Below are positions 44,576-55,899 of a stretch of 64,000 bases of DNA, one piece after another. The position numbers were made by a program, and so were the translations under genes. Numbering within the stretch: position 1 is the stretch's first letter; every line of letters begins with the position of its first letter. Where the stretch lies: assembly GCA_036924285.1 (NCBI GenBank), contig JAYKYS010000001.1, positions 4,686,501-4,750,500 on the forward strand, given 5' to 3'. The DNA is from Asterella californica. Taxonomy: Eukaryota > Streptophyta > Marchantiopsida > Marchantiales > Aytoniaceae. A model generated the notes under the pieces. The model was not told the origin of the DNA, did no database searches, and saw only the letters and a list, made by a program, of their open reading frames with translations.

Positions 44576-46135
44576 CCTGCACATCCTATGGCATGTGCCA
44601 ACCTCTTCATCCGTCTATCTGTCCTTCATCATCATCGCTCTCCTCCACCTCAGCCTCTTCAGTAGTATCGTCTTCGTCTCTCGTCATCCTCTCAGAATCC
44701 AGAAAGTTGAACAAATCTACTGATCCTCCACGTTGTCTGAACAACTTCACTCGTTTGCCAGCCACAGATAGTTTCAAAGGAGTACCATCTAACTCACATA
44801 AACTTTAAGTGGCATTCTTATCTAGCATCTAGCACAACATAAGACCCGAACCATCTTCGCGAGAACTTACGAAGCGATGAATGCTGGTTCTCCAGCGTGC
44901 TACCATACACCAAAACCCAATCACCAACACGTATTGGCTTTGGTCATAGTCGGTGAGTCTTGTCGAAACGCTCTTTGTTTCTGACTCAAGCCACCTTCAG
45001 TTTCTCTTGCGCCTCAACAAGATCCTCCTCCCTTCGCTCCAACTGTCTAGTTCGTAAAGCAAGGAGTGAAGTATGGTCTATATCATCTTCCCGCGGTAGC
45101 GTAGCTCACGTAGGGAAGTCCTCCTCAGCAAGCATGATCGATTTCTGTCCCAACATAAGTCCCAATACAGTGAGTAGTTCTATCAGCCCATAAAGCAAAT
45201 GGAAGTAGTCTCGATCATTCTCTAGGCCTACCATCACATGCTTTTATTAAAGCGTGAATAATAGAAAGGTGTCCTCGTTCACTTTTATCAATCCCTTCTG
45301 GATTCATGGCAGTAGTAAGTCGAAGCTTTACTCCATAACGAGCAAGGAACTCCTTCGCTTCTACACCTCTCAGCTCGTCCCTATTTGCTCGTAGTCTTCC
45401 AACAGATCCATAACGACAGATGATATCTTCAAGCACGAATCTACATATGCTCTCTGTAGTCTTCGTCCGTAGTGCTCGTCCCTCCACGTAGTTGGAGAGA
45501 TCTTCTCGAGCTAACACCAAGTAACGCATCCTCCATAGTCCCGGCGGCATCATCACAAGATCAAAGATCTATGAAAAATGAATACTAGGTGGGTAGGTAG
45601 GTAGAAGTCCATCTCTGTCGCGAACCTTGGAGTAGAATTGACAATGCAGACACGATCCAACAAAATCCACCACGTCTTGATACAAGCACTTCCATCAGTA
45701 TCGCTCCTTCATCGTCGTGTATGTAGCTCAAACTCCACGGTGTCCAGCCCACAAGATGTCATGAAACTCCTTCAGCAGATTCAACTTCGTCGGTTGATCA
45801 TCCACCACTCTAGCCAACATCTCATCTCTTCTCTTCGAATGTTTCCACAGATAACCTTCACGTAGAAGGTAACCGTACGCTTTTCTTCTAATCTCCATAA
45901 ACTCTATATCACTCCAACCCTCTCGTCTGCATAATAAACTCAAATAGAATCCGATATCATGGAACCTTTCTGTGTAGAACTCCTCGTAGAATGGTAGTGG
46001 TTCCAAGTCTGAAGTCTGCTGACCAACTTGGCACCAAACGTCTCTCTTCTCTTCATCTTCAACTTTTGCAAACATCTCTTCTTCATCTGTATAACGAGCC
46101 CTAGATAACATGTCTGCAACAAGATTATCCTTTCC
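44576..46135 (-). pseudogene. pol: gypsy integrase with C-terminal tail (larger element)
   Basis: In minus-strand order, the HHCC finger region is 46122-45650 (FHDILWAGHRG with two His, then SCLHCQ with two Cys). The core follows, with MMPPGLWRMRYLVLAREDLS and, near 45240, NPEGIDKSERGHLSIIHALI, carrying the catalytic Glu. The C-terminal tail follows, with RQLERREEDLVEAQEKLK, KERFDKTHR, RKFSRRWFGSYVV and GKRVKLFRQRGG. This tail replaces the chromodomain seen in the chromoviruses to the right. Several stops interrupt it (for example in the tail near 44990). It inserts element cDNA. The same family as the fragment at 41740-42816. Confidence 0.88.
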
Positions 46136-46226
46136 TGCTATATGCTTCAGTTAAAGGTTCATACTTTGGATATAAGCAATCCATCGTAGCATTGCTATGT
46201 CTGGAGTATTAGAGTTGCTATCATAC

Positions 46227-46560
46227 CTAGCAAAGACAACAGTCTGTTTCTAGTATCACACGAGCTCCTATCGAGAACTCTCGATCTATCTTCATAGCAG
46301 TAACAGCTCCCCACAACTCACGTTTTACTTGAGGATAGTTAGGTTGGCTATCTGTTAAGATGCGAGCTCCAAATCTGGAAACAAACCGCACACCATCTAC
46401 ATCTTCTTGACCAACTGCCCATCCAATCTGCTTTGAACTCGTATCAATAGTTAGTACCACAGGTCTCTCGCTCTCGTAGCTAAGTCTCCTTAGTATAGGT
46501 GGAGACTTCAGAATCTCCTTCAACTACTCCATCGTCTCGTGATGTTCTCGCCGCCAAGTA
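46227..46560 (-). pseudogene. pol: gypsy RNase H (larger element)
   Basis: Minus-strand frame 46523-46227 has VLTIDTSSKQIGWAVGQED with the first acidic residue, then NYPQVKRELWGAVTAMK, typical of RNase H in Ty3/gypsy Pol, and ILETDCC with another Asp. It lies between RT and integrase as expected. It is interrupted by a stop before the integrase region. Confidence 0.85.
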
Positions 46561-46648
46561 AACCTCTTTCCCTTTCTCAGAAGTGCATAGAGAGGCTCAG
46601 CAATGTGTGCATAATGAGGAATACTCACGCAAAAGAACACACAAGCTC

Positions 46649-47640
46649 CTAAGAATCGTCGACCTCAGTGATATTGGTACAGTCTGCTATCCTTGCTATA
46701 GCATCTACCTTCTCTAGGTTCGGCCGTCTTCCAAAAGTACCGCATAAATGACTCACCACCACAATCTCTGACATTCCAAAACGAGACTTGGTACCTGACA
46801 GAGTGAGGTGTACCTCTTCCAAACGCATCAGAATCTTCTCCACATCTCGAATGTGGTCTGCAACGAACTTTTTGAAGTCAGCTTTGTCTTTGTCTTCCAC
46901 CGGACAGCCTTTCATGGAGATATCATCCAGAAATGGGATAGTAACCTCAGGTAGAAAATCTCGTAACACCTTATGCATCATGTTTTGCATATGGGCTATT
47001 GAGTTTGTTGCACCCTGAGGAAGAGTACACATCCGCATCAACTCCAAAGATGTACACATGGTAGTCAAGTCTCTACTCTCCAAAGCAACTTGGAACTGAT
47101 CATAACCTGAAAACAGATCTCCAATAGAATAGATAGATCTTCCAGCAAATGTCTCAGCTACTTCATCAACCACAAGTCATGTCCCAACGTTTCGAATCGT
47201 GATGTTGTTGGCGGGCTACAAGTCTTGGACGAAGCGTAAGGCTCCTGTCTTCTTAGATACTGTGAACCATCGACTAGAGTACGGAGCCATAGATGGTTCA
47301 AGAATACCCATCCGCATCCTCTCCTTCAGTAACTCAATCACCTTCGGTAGCAAAGCACGAGGGACTGGAATCGGCTTCAAGTCCTAAGGTACATGAGGAA
47401 CAGTGAAGATATCCATCGGAGCTATCACACTAGGATCCACACAACCAATCTCCTCAACCAAGAAAGAAAATGCGTTACCATGACTAACTATCATCTGCTC
47501 AAAAGCTCGTTTCTCCACTTCAGTCAAGAAGCCACCCCCTCCTATCTGGAGTTGCTCGAGTGTCTCTTGAGTAAACTTGTGTCCAATCTGTTTAGGATCT
47601 CTCAGTACAGGCTCAGCGGCAGCTAACTCCATCTGTTGTT
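46649..47640 (-). pseudogene. pol: gypsy reverse transcriptase and upstream linker (larger element)
   Basis: The 47632-47384 frame reads FLTEVEKRAFEQMIVSHGNA and VIAPMDIFTVPHVP, the usual sequence preceding RT in this family. After a stop, RT follows to 46649, with SIGDLFSGYDQFQVALESRD, MCTLPQGATNSIAHMQNMM and the catalytic site TIPFLDDISMKG (FLDD). The block around 47384-47174 is out of frame or stopped. It synthesises element cDNA; this copy is broken. Confidence 0.9.
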
Positions 47641-48200
47641 GTGAGTCAACAAATAACTAGGTTGCCACTAGTTTCACCTTCTTCGCTACAGTTTTGTATT
47701 TGGTGTGAACCTCTGCTTCTTCACGAGAGCCACACCAGCAGATTGCATCCTTCCATCCACTCTCTAGTCTCGGATGAGGACGAGATTGTAAGCACGAAAC
47801 AACCTCCTCATAGACTTTACGAGAGTGGATGAGGATCACCATCCTTCCTCTCATCTGCTCCATCAACCTATCTACATCACTCAGCCAACGAACAAAAGAT
47901 TGTACACCTACAAACTCCTCGTAAATATCAAAAATCATCTCATCTTCACTCAGAACTCCTGTATAGCGCAGATTTTCTCATACTTCTCCATTTGCCTTCT
48001 ATTCTTCTCAGTCATATCCTCTACTCGCGTGAACGCACTCCAATCATCAGAACTAAAAGTCATCAAACCAGATCTCCAACTATGTACAATGTAGCAATTT
48101 TTAGAATCTTGAGCAACCTCTTCGTCAATCTCCTCTGATCTCACAAGCTACTCAAGCGGGATCATAGTAGTAGCAGATCCGTCACTCTTGGTATCCCGTC
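47641..48200 (-). pseudogene. gypsy inter-protease/RT region (larger element)
   Basis: Short minus-strand frames (48144-47950 and 47938-47657) contain YEEFVGVQSFVRWLSDVDRL and VSCLQSRPHPRLESGWKDA. They lie between protease and RT. No enzymatic motif is recognised; it is a spacer of the polyprotein. Confidence 0.6.
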
Positions 48201-49356
48201 CTACAAGAGTGGTTTCAGAAAACCCTTGCCCTTACAGATAGGAGAATCTCTCAAAGTCTGTCGGTTTCGTTCGTGGTTCGTACGAACGGTCAGAAACTGC
48301 ACAGAACGTCTATCATCCAAACTACGGATCCTAGCATAGTGAGATCCATCATCCATCACCTTCGTCTCCATTCTAACTGTAGTAATATATGGCTGATCAA
48401 GAATGATAAGATATGAAACCGAAGACTGCACGAAGAAGTGCTGATCTACCTCCACATCACCTATCTTCACCTTCACGTTAGGACAAGCACCGTATAACTC
48501 ACCCTTTTGGTTGTTTGCAACTTGTAGCACCAAACCATGGTTCAGTTCGATATGTCACTAATCTGTTTCGTACACCTCCCGTGACATGATGTTGATCTCT
48601 GAACCGTGATCAACCAAAGCGGCAACAAGTTCCAAACTCCCAAGGCGAACTTGTGTAGCAGTCGTAGCACGAGCCCGGTGTCTCTTTCTGAAGTCGCTAT
48701 CAGTAGTTGGACTCTCGTGCTAGCTTCTTCATCATCAAACTCAGCAGTGGTTGGTATCAGCAACCAACGCTTCTTGCTGGTACTCTGTATCATCTGCCTC
48801 CTGAAAATGCACCTTCCCGAACTCTACATCATTTACAAAAGCTCCTAGTACATCTATCATCTGACTCTCTACTTGTTCGGACATCACTTGTCTCTTCTGC
48901 TTGATGATGTCGATGATCAGTTCATGAAACTCCCTCTTCGCAATACCAAGAACCGCCCGAAGAGAAAACTCAATTCGTGCATCAAGTATTCTCTGCTCCA
49001 AGATGCTCTTGAGATCAGTAGAAGTTTCTATGTCAACCGTCAACTTGTAAGCCGGTCCTTTCTCCTTCTCTTGGGCAGTAAACCGTCTACCAACAATCGT
49101 TGACTCCTGCTGGGATCTCTGCACGTCCTCCATCGGACCTGGTGCAGGTGGAGGAGCTGCAGAAGTAGAAGGGATGTCGTCGGGAGGAGCCGCTCGTCTC
49201 CTCGTGACTCTCCGTCTATCTCCAATCTCCTCCAGAACTCCAGTATCAAGTTCAGAGGTTTCTCGCCGCCTCTTCTCTTCTACAGAAGCATCCTGCTAGT
49301 GAACGTGTCTATCCACATCCAAGAATACTTTGATAGACGTAGCATCAACCGGATCT
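48201..49356 (-). pseudogene. pol: gypsy Gag-Pol linker (DUF4100-like) and aspartic protease
   Basis: The frame 49133-48741 reads LEQRILDARIEFSLRAVLGI and AKREFHELIIDIIKQKRQ, matching my memory of the DUF4100 region found before the protease in some retrotransposons. After a frameshift comes RLGSLELVAALVDHGSEINI with MSREVYETD, the protease active site as DHGSE instead of DTGA. Further protease core follows in 48533-48201 (GACPNVKVKIGDVEVDQHFF and FLTVRTNHERN). It cleaves the polyprotein. Frameshifts and stops near 48545 inactivate it. Confidence 0.82.
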
Positions 49357-49358
49357 CT

Positions 49359-50741
49359 TCATCTTGTGACCCTACGTATAGTTTTTGTCCCTCTCTTCAG
49401 TACTTCAGAAGGAACGTGAGTAGTATTCTTCTCAGTAGTCTTATCTAGCAACGTATGACTAGAAGAAACTTCAATGTGACCGGCATATACATCAGGATTT
49501 ATCGTTGGTGCCATCAATGCATGTACAGTTGCAGCCGTAGTAATCTGAGATAGACTCCTCATTCCTCCTCGTCCAAACTCCGTGTTCAGCGGCTCTCCGA
49601 TAGAAGAAAGGTGCAGCCTACCGTTCTGGTAGCGAATCACACCATCTCGTAAAGCAGCCATAAGTTCTTGACAATGTCTTCGAAAATGATCAGGACTGTC
49701 ACACCAGATACATCTACGAACAGGAGCACCTCCTGGACGTGCAGCAGCAGGTGCCGGTGGCTGCTCTCTCTGCATGCTAGCTAGCTCCACCTTCAGTTCT
49801 CGCATTTGCCGAACCAAGTCTTCGATCTGGTTCTGTTTTCCATGGTTCTCCGTAGGTCTTTGAATCGGTGCCCTTTGTGCAGGAACTGACACAACTGACA
49901 TCAGAGGGACTGCAGCCGAGACAGCAGGTCTAGAAGCTAGAGCATGGGGTTGTTGTACTTGAGGAGTAGTGCGAGGTTGAGCGGTCACTTCTACAAGCGG
50001 ACGTCCTCCCGCAGCCACTCTTCCCCTCCTCTGTCTTGTTAGTACAGCAACATCGTCCTCGACTCTTCCCCAATCAGCAGTAACCCCTCCTTCAGCGGAT
50101 CGATCAACCAACATAAAGCATAACCGATCTGTCATAGCATCATCAGCTTGCAGAAAAAGCTCTGTCCTTCTAGCATCTAAAGTTATGCGTTCTAGACTCA
50201 AAAGTTGTCGATATCTCCAATCAAACTCTCTCAGCATCTCATTCAGGCCCATCATACGACCAGGTTGCTGCTCAACCTAGTCAAGAAACGTTCTTCTAGT
50301 GACTCTCTCTGAATATTCTTCGAGAAACTCCTCTCGAAGAGATCGCTCGAAACTCATCCAGACACCCAGATTTCTTCTCTGTGTATCTCTAACTTGGTCT
50401 CGCAACTCAGGAATAACAACTAGCTCAAAGTTGGTTATCATCTCTATGTCAATAACTCTAACTAGTTCCATCTCTCCTCGGTACTCACGTAGACGTCTAG
50501 AAATATCTCTTCCTTCAAACCTTTCACATCTATTAACTATCGCTTGCAAAGCTTTGGTACATTTCAACTCACCCCCTCCAACGATCGGATGCTGTTGGAC
50601 CAGGGCCGCAAGTGTCTTCAAGATCTCAGTCGTATCAAGACCAGATGTTGTCGTGGCAGGTGCTACCAAAGGTGATGCAGTAGACGTAGATGTAGCAGCC
50701 GTAGAAGTAGCAGCAGCAGCGCTTCCGCTCTTTCGATCCAT
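49359..50741 (-). pseudogene. gag: gypsy gag (one in-frame stop)
   Basis: I chose the first ATG, reading MDRKSGSAAAATST, at 50741. The frame is open to a TAG at 50277-50279, then continues in the same frame to a TGA at 49359. The N-terminal half holds an Ala/Thr-rich stretch and LKCTKALQAIVNRCERFEGR; the middle reads RLREYRGEMELVRVIDIEM. After a Pro/Gln-rich linker comes the zinc knuckle CIWCDSPDHFRRHC (C-x2-C-x4-H-x4-C) near 49670-49715. This architecture is typical of a Ty3/gypsy Gag. Removing the single stop would give about 460 codons. It is probably the nucleocapsid precursor of the dead element. Confidence 0.85.
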
Positions 50742-51371
50742 CTTCTTCTTCGTCTTGGAACTCAACTTCACTGTCAATCACCCCAGGAAGCCTCTCAGTG
50801 GAAGCACTAGATTGTATGTCGAGGCGAGAGTTTCCTAAGAAGGGCGGAACCTTCTAGCTGTGATACGATCGTGAAGAGGAGGACGAAAACCACACACGGA
50901 ATACGGATCGCAAGGAAACACACCATCACGATTTCGATGCGGCCAAGATGAAACACACGGCACGCAAATAAATCTTCAACTCAGATCAATCAGACTGAAA
51001 ATCTCACGCTCAGTAACTCAAAATATCAGAAAACTACTCATGTGAAACACCAACGCTGTCGTGCTACTTGACGGCTACATGCTTGACTTCTACTCCGACG
51101 CTTGAGTTTAGTAGTTCTAGAAGTTAGCTCATATTACTTCTAGTCTTTTATGATTATGTTTGACACCTTTGCGTACGGTGTTAACACCATTATGTTATAT
51201 ACTTCGAGTTCTAGTAGGTTGGTGGTATGTTATCTATCTTGTTCAAGCACTCATGCGCTTGTGCAAGTGATTTCATACTTATCTATGTTATCAAAATACA
51301 TAACTTTAGATCACCATGTAGATAGAGTGTAAGCTCGTGGGTGGTACTTACATGCCGCCCATGCATGCATG

Positions 51372-51416
51372 AAAAATAACTTAGCTAGAAAGTTGCTTTC
51401 TAGCTAAGTTATTTTT
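51372..51416. repeat. perfect 21-bp inverted repeat with 3-base loop
   Basis: AAAAATAACTTAGCTAGAAA plus G, loop TTG, then the exact reverse complement. Transcribed or single-stranded, it would form a strong hairpin. It is not followed by a T-run, so it is not a Pol III terminator. Confidence 0.93.
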
Positions 51417-51493
51417 CAGGATTACGTGTTGTTCTACATGCCTTCGCATGAAAGTTAAGGTTTTCTTGGCACTTTAAGGGGACTGACGTGGTA

Positions 51494-51577
51494 ACTTATG
51501 AGTGAAGTTAAGTTACTTATGAGTGAAGTTAAGTTACTTATGAGCGAAGTTAAGTTGCTTATGAGTGAAGTTAAGTT
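51494..51577 (+). repeat. 21-bp tandem repeat, four units
   Basis: The unit is ACTTATGAGTGAAGTTAAGT plus T at 51494, 51515, 51536 and 51557, with single-base differences in the last two. Confidence 0.95.
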
Positions 51578-52778
51578 GCCACGTGGATTAGGGCACTAAA
51601 AAACAACCAAGTGGAGCTATGAACTCCTATTGGTCCATTTTTTGTCTTTTGTAAAAAATTTGTAAACTCTGAAGCAAGGGTCTAAAGAGGAGTTCGCACA
51701 TTTGGTGGGGGGACTTCAAAATCTGAGAGCACAGGAGGGTATAGCTCGTCCTGCCAAGCACTTTCGGTGAAATCCTTGATCGATTTGAGGCAATAAAGAT
51801 GGAGTTATGACCAATTGAAGTTCAGATTGTGCTAGAATTGAATCACTTTTGTTGAATTTAGGGTTTTCAGTGTCACTTACAGCAAATTTGAGGAGCAAAA
51901 TCGCTTCAAAACTTTGTGGCTGTGTTCTCTGCCAACAGGGCTACGATTTCTCAAAAGGTTTCATATCGATTAAGTGACTCAGTAATTCAGGACGGCCGCT
52001 GAAGCAGAGGGGGTATGAAAAGCTCTTAATCTAGAGCAGCGACTTTAGAGGAGGAGATCTGGAGTTCTGTGTACAGTCAAGAGTCCCAGCTTCACAAGGA
52101 TGTTCAGCATCCTGCAGACTTCAAATCATGTGAGAATATTTGAAATTGATCGAGCCAATCTTCTATTCTAGGTTGAAATAGCTATCTGGGTACCAAAAAT
52201 TGCCATAATTTTCTTACTCAGAACTTTTCTGTCAACATCTCGGTGCTACAATTTGATCTCAAGCTCAAACTTACGTGTGTGTCCAGTAGTACCTCATTTA
52301 CATGTAGGGGAAGTTTAGAAGTCTAAACCTTCATAGTTTTCTTCTCCGTGAATGTCACAGGTCGCCGCTGAATCCTATTATTGCTAGTTAGACCTGAATT
52401 TTGCTTTCTGAGCATATTACAGGATCTTACACACCTGTGTGAGTGTTTATAGCCCCTGTTGTAACCTGAAAGCCAACCTCTTGAGTGAACAACCACAACC
52501 AGAAGCTCGGCGCTTTCCTAGGTAGACGGATCACACCGACAACGCGTTCACCTAGAAGCTTCCCGTTTTCTCTTCAGAAAAATGTGCGTACAAGTTGTAG
52601 GTCTGCTATCTACTCGATTACGTCTACTAATCTCAATCCTTCAATATCAAAACTCAGATCACTCAGAAATTCTCTTCAGACGAAGTCTCTGTAAAACTTC
52701 TCCTACCTCTTCGATTCTCTACTCGATGGTCTTTGCACGGTAAACTCTACACTGCTCGATGATCGACAAACTCTGCTT

Positions 52779-54237
52779 TGTGATAATTCTCTCATAATTC
52801 TCTCTCTCCGGAGTACACCCCTCTGGGTTTTCTTCCATCCTACGTAACCTTCAGTGTCACCTGGCAGGGATAAAAGACGCCCTAAACAGAAGGCAATAGA
52901 AGAATAAATCACTGATAATAAATCTACACGTAAGAAGACTATTCCCTAAGCTTCGCAGGTTCATCTATACGGACGGCCACCTTCTACATTCAGCATTTGA
53001 CACCTCCATCTGAAGTAACTCCACCACCGCTACCTCTGACCACACCCCGTTCTGACACGTGGATCTCGAGTTATCATCATTGTTGTTTTCTGGCCCCCTT
53101 AAACTTGGAAATGCCGTAAGTATTGCCTCAGGTGTCAGTTTCACTTGATTTTTCGACTCAAGTGAATAATATGTCGAGCTCTACAATTTTCTACTCTGTG
53201 ATAATTCTCTCATAATTCTCTCTCTCCGGAGTACACCCCTCTGGGTTTTCCTCCATCCTACGTAACCTTCAGTGTCACCTGGCAGGGATAAAAGACGCCC
53301 TAAACAGAAGGCAATAGAAGAATAAATCACTGATAATAAATCTACACGTAAGAAGACTATTCCCTAAGCTTCGCAGGTTCATCTATACGGACGGCCACCT
53401 TCTACAGTCAGCATTTGACACCTCCATCCAAAGTAACTCCACCACCGCTACCTCTGACCACACCCCGTTCTGACACGTGGATCTCGAGTTATCATCATTG
53501 TTGTTTTCTGGCCCCCTTAAACTTGGAAATGCCGTAAGTATTGCCTCAGGTGTCAATTTCACTTGATTTTTCGACTCAAGTGAATAATATGTCGAGCTCT
53601 ACAATTTTCTATTCTGTGATAATTCTCTCATAATTCTCTCCCTCCGGGGTACACCCCTCTGGGTTTTCCTCCACCCTACGTAACCTTCAGTGTCACCTGA
53701 CAGGGGTAAAAGATGCCCTAAACAGATGGGAGCAGAAAAATAAATCACTGATAATAAATCAACACGTAAGAAGACTATTTCCTTAAGCTTCGCAGGTTCA
53801 TCTATATGGACGGCCACTAAGTCCGTCTACAGTCAACATTTGACACCTCCATCCGAAGTAACTCCACCACGGCTACCTCTGACCACACCCCGTTCTGACA
53901 CGAGGATCTCGAGTTATCATCATTGTCGTTTTCTGGCCCTCTTAAACTTCGAAATGCCATAAGTATTGCCTCAGGTGTCAGTTTCACTTGATTTTTCGAC
54001 TCAAGTGAATAATATGTCGAGCTCTACAATTTTCTGCTCTGTGATAATTCTATCATAATTCTCTCCCTCCAGAGTACATCCCTCTGGGTTTTCCTCCACC
54101 GTACGTAACCTTCAGTGTCACCTGGCAGAGGTAAAAGACGCCCTAAACAGATGGCAGCAGAAAATAAATCACTGATAATAAATCAACACGTAAGGAGACT
54201 ATTTCCCTAAGCTTCGCAGGTTCATCTATACAGACGG
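52779..54237 (+). repeat. 418-bp tandem repeat within the 5' LTR
   Basis: TGTGATAATTCT recurs at 52779, 53197, 53615 and 54040 (periods 418, 418, 425). Each unit carries CCCTCTGGGTTTTC, CCTTCAGTGTCACCTG, AAGAAGACTATT, GCATTTGACACCTCC-like sequence and AAGTGAATAATATGTCGAGC. The fourth unit is interrupted by the insertion at 54238 and resumes at 58544. Confidence 0.92.
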
Positions 54238-54313
54238 TGTCGTGTCGTGGACCGGCTCCTACCTGAAATTCAAACTTTGATGCTTGTCTCTCCAAAGACA
54301 CTCATGAGAAGAC

Positions 54314-54794
54314 AAGCTAGGCCCCAGCTTACGGGTTTTTGGCACCACTTCGGATCTTCGTTTTTATCGCACCAGTGGATAGAGCTCCTTGTCAGCTTTC
54401 CATAGGCACTTTGTCTACTTCGTTGAGACGCCTAGTGGAGAAGTTACAAGACTCGAAAGATGGAGAAAACAAGCTAGGCCTCAGCTTACGGGTTTTTCGC
54501 ACCACTTCGGATCTTTGTTTTTATTGCACCAGTGGATAGAGCTCCTTGTCAGCTTTCCATAGGCACTTCATCTACTTCATTTGGACGTCTAGTGGAAAAG
54601 TTACAAGACTCGAAAGATGGAGAAAACAAGCTAGGCCCCAGCTTACGGGCTTTTGGCGCAACTTTGGATCTTCACTTTCATCACATAGATGGGTAGAGCT
54701 CGTTGTCAGCTTTCCGTGGGCATCTTGTTTACTTCGTTTGGACATCCAGAGAAAAAGTTATGCTATTCGAAAGAAGGTAAAATCAAGCTAGGCC
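54314..54794 (+). repeat. 157-bp tandem repeat, three units and a start of a fourth
   Basis: AAGCTAGGCC occurs at 54314, 54471, 54628 and 54785, exactly 157 apart. Each unit includes CAGCTTACGGG, TCACC/GCACCAGTGGATAGAGC-like sequence and GTCAGCTTTCC. Confidence 0.93.
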
Positions 54795-55454
54795 CCTAGT
54801 TACTTGCTGACTGGGTATTTAGGGCTTCAGGCGTTATATCAAAGACGCAAGGGGTCTGCTTCTTATTATTGAGGGTTGAACTTCGTACGAACAGACTGTA
54901 AACAAGGGGGCTGCTTAGGGGCTAGCTTGCGCCTGCGACTTGTCAACGGACGGTTCGGGAGATTTAAGAGTCCAACGCAAGCGCGCAAGGCGTCGTTGGG
55001 TTCAGATCTGTGCAGGCTACGCACTGGTTCAAACGGTTTGAGAAGAGACGGATCGAGGAGTGTGTACTGAGTGAAATTGAGACACAGGAAGCAGATTTGG
55101 AGTTTTTCAGTTACCTGTGAAGGAGAGTTGGACCGTTGTCGTGTTGTGAGACGTCCCACATGTGAATTCAGTGTAGAACGGGTGTTGTGTTTTCTTTTGT
55201 GTTCGGTGAACCTTTTGTGTAGTTCGCATGAGAGAGTATTAGGTGTCACGTTCACAGAGATCTGGATGTGAGATCGCACGATAACGAGATGTGCCGACTC
55301 AATGATCCGTGAACGTTCGCGTGAATGGCTCTTGTTGTCAACATAGGTATAAGATAGTGGGTTGGGGGTTTGTGAGGCATTCTTCTTTGGGGTAGTTTTC
55401 ATGAGTGTGTCTTAGTGTCTTACGTGATAAGAAGGAGCGGCAAGTGTTGTATTC

Positions 55455-55670
55455 ATGGATGGAGGATTGAATCGAGTTCCAAATCTGCCATTTCCGAACC
55501 CGTTCCATATCAAGCTTCACTTGATCCACCGCGATCACTTTCGACAGTGGTTCGTCGCCCACTTTGGAGAAGAGTTCATGGGGAGGATGATGGACTCGCC
55601 TACTCCGGTGATCTTACCAATCGTCACGTATGGAGAAGACTGGGACTTGACAGTGTACATCTTACTTTGA
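55455..55670 (+). CDS. small ORF 1 of a tandem pair, unknown protein (71 aa)
   Basis: It starts at the first ATG after an upstream in-frame TAA and reads MDGGLNRVPNLPFPNPFHIK. The C-terminal half contains FRQWFVAHFGEEFMGRMMDS followed by PTPVILPIV. The C-terminal half is similar to ORF 2, which begins 9 bases after its TGA and lies in the same frame. Shared positions are LN....N.PF, W....FGEE, M.SP.P and the hydrophobic VPxIV end. No known domain, signal peptide or clear membrane helix is recognised. Conservation of two related reading frames inside an LTR-like element suggests real coding, past or present. It may be one protein with two repeats split by a TGA. Function is unknown, and chance is not excluded for such short frames. 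Confidence 0.4.
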   Translation: MDGGLNRVPNLPFPNPFHIKLHLIHRDHFRQWFVAHFGEEFMGRMMDSPTPVILPIVTYGEDWDLTVYILL

Positions 55671-55679
55671 GGAGGGCCA

Positions 55680-55883
55680 ATGGACTTGAATTATCCAGCC
55701 AACATCCCTTTCAACGTCTGGGTGGATGTTCGGTGTCACTGTCGGCGGAAGATCAATCATCGTGCGTGGATCGCAAGGAACTTTGGGGAGGAGTACTGTA
55801 ATCAAGTGATGGCTTCTCCATTTCCTTTTGTAGTACCTTTCATTGTAAATCGGTTCCAGGTCGTCATCTTGACCTTGTACTGA
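55680..55883 (+). CDS. small ORF 2 of a tandem pair, unknown protein (67 aa)
   Basis: It starts MDLNYPANIPFNVWVDVRCH, then RAWIARNFGEEYCNQVMASP and FPFVVPFIVN, ending TLY. It is similar in order and spacing to ORF 1 (55455-55670) and lies in the same frame, separated only by TGA and three codons. It could be translated by reinitiation or read-through, or could be the second half of a once continuous gene of about 142 codons. No domain is recognised. It is followed within 20 bases by a T/A-rich stretch without a clear poly(A) signal. Confidence 0.4.
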   Translation: MDLNYPANIPFNVWVDVRCHCRRKINHRAWIARNFGEEYCNQVMASPFPFVVPFIVNRFQVVILTLY

Positions 55884-55899
55884 ATCTTAAGTGTTAAGT

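Larger units (their letters stand above)
51057..52541. mobile_element. 1485-bp LTR-like insertion (solo LTR candidate) with ACGC duplication
   Basis: The insertion starts TGTCGTGCTAC, ends CACACCGACA, and is flanked by ACGC (51053-51056 and 52542-52545). The matching place in the 3' LTR (near 43105) has the site uninterrupted, as CCAGCGCGTTCAC. TG...CA ends with a short duplication and no internal genes suggest a solo LTR. It contains a 21-bp tandem array and a perfect hairpin. The duplication could also be read as 5 bp (AACGC) if the last A is counted outside. Confidence 0.75.

Noticed and set aside
42723..48904. plus-strand open frames across the gypsy pol region
   Set aside because: They are antisense shadows of the minus-strand gag-pol. 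Clear RT, RNase H and integrase motifs are all on the minus strand.
54866..55402. 178-codon minus-strand open frame
   Set aside because: There is no recognisable domain and the composition is Ser/Arg/Pro-rich. It overlaps other open frames on both strands in a GC-richer stretch and appears to be chance, although it is the longest frame there.
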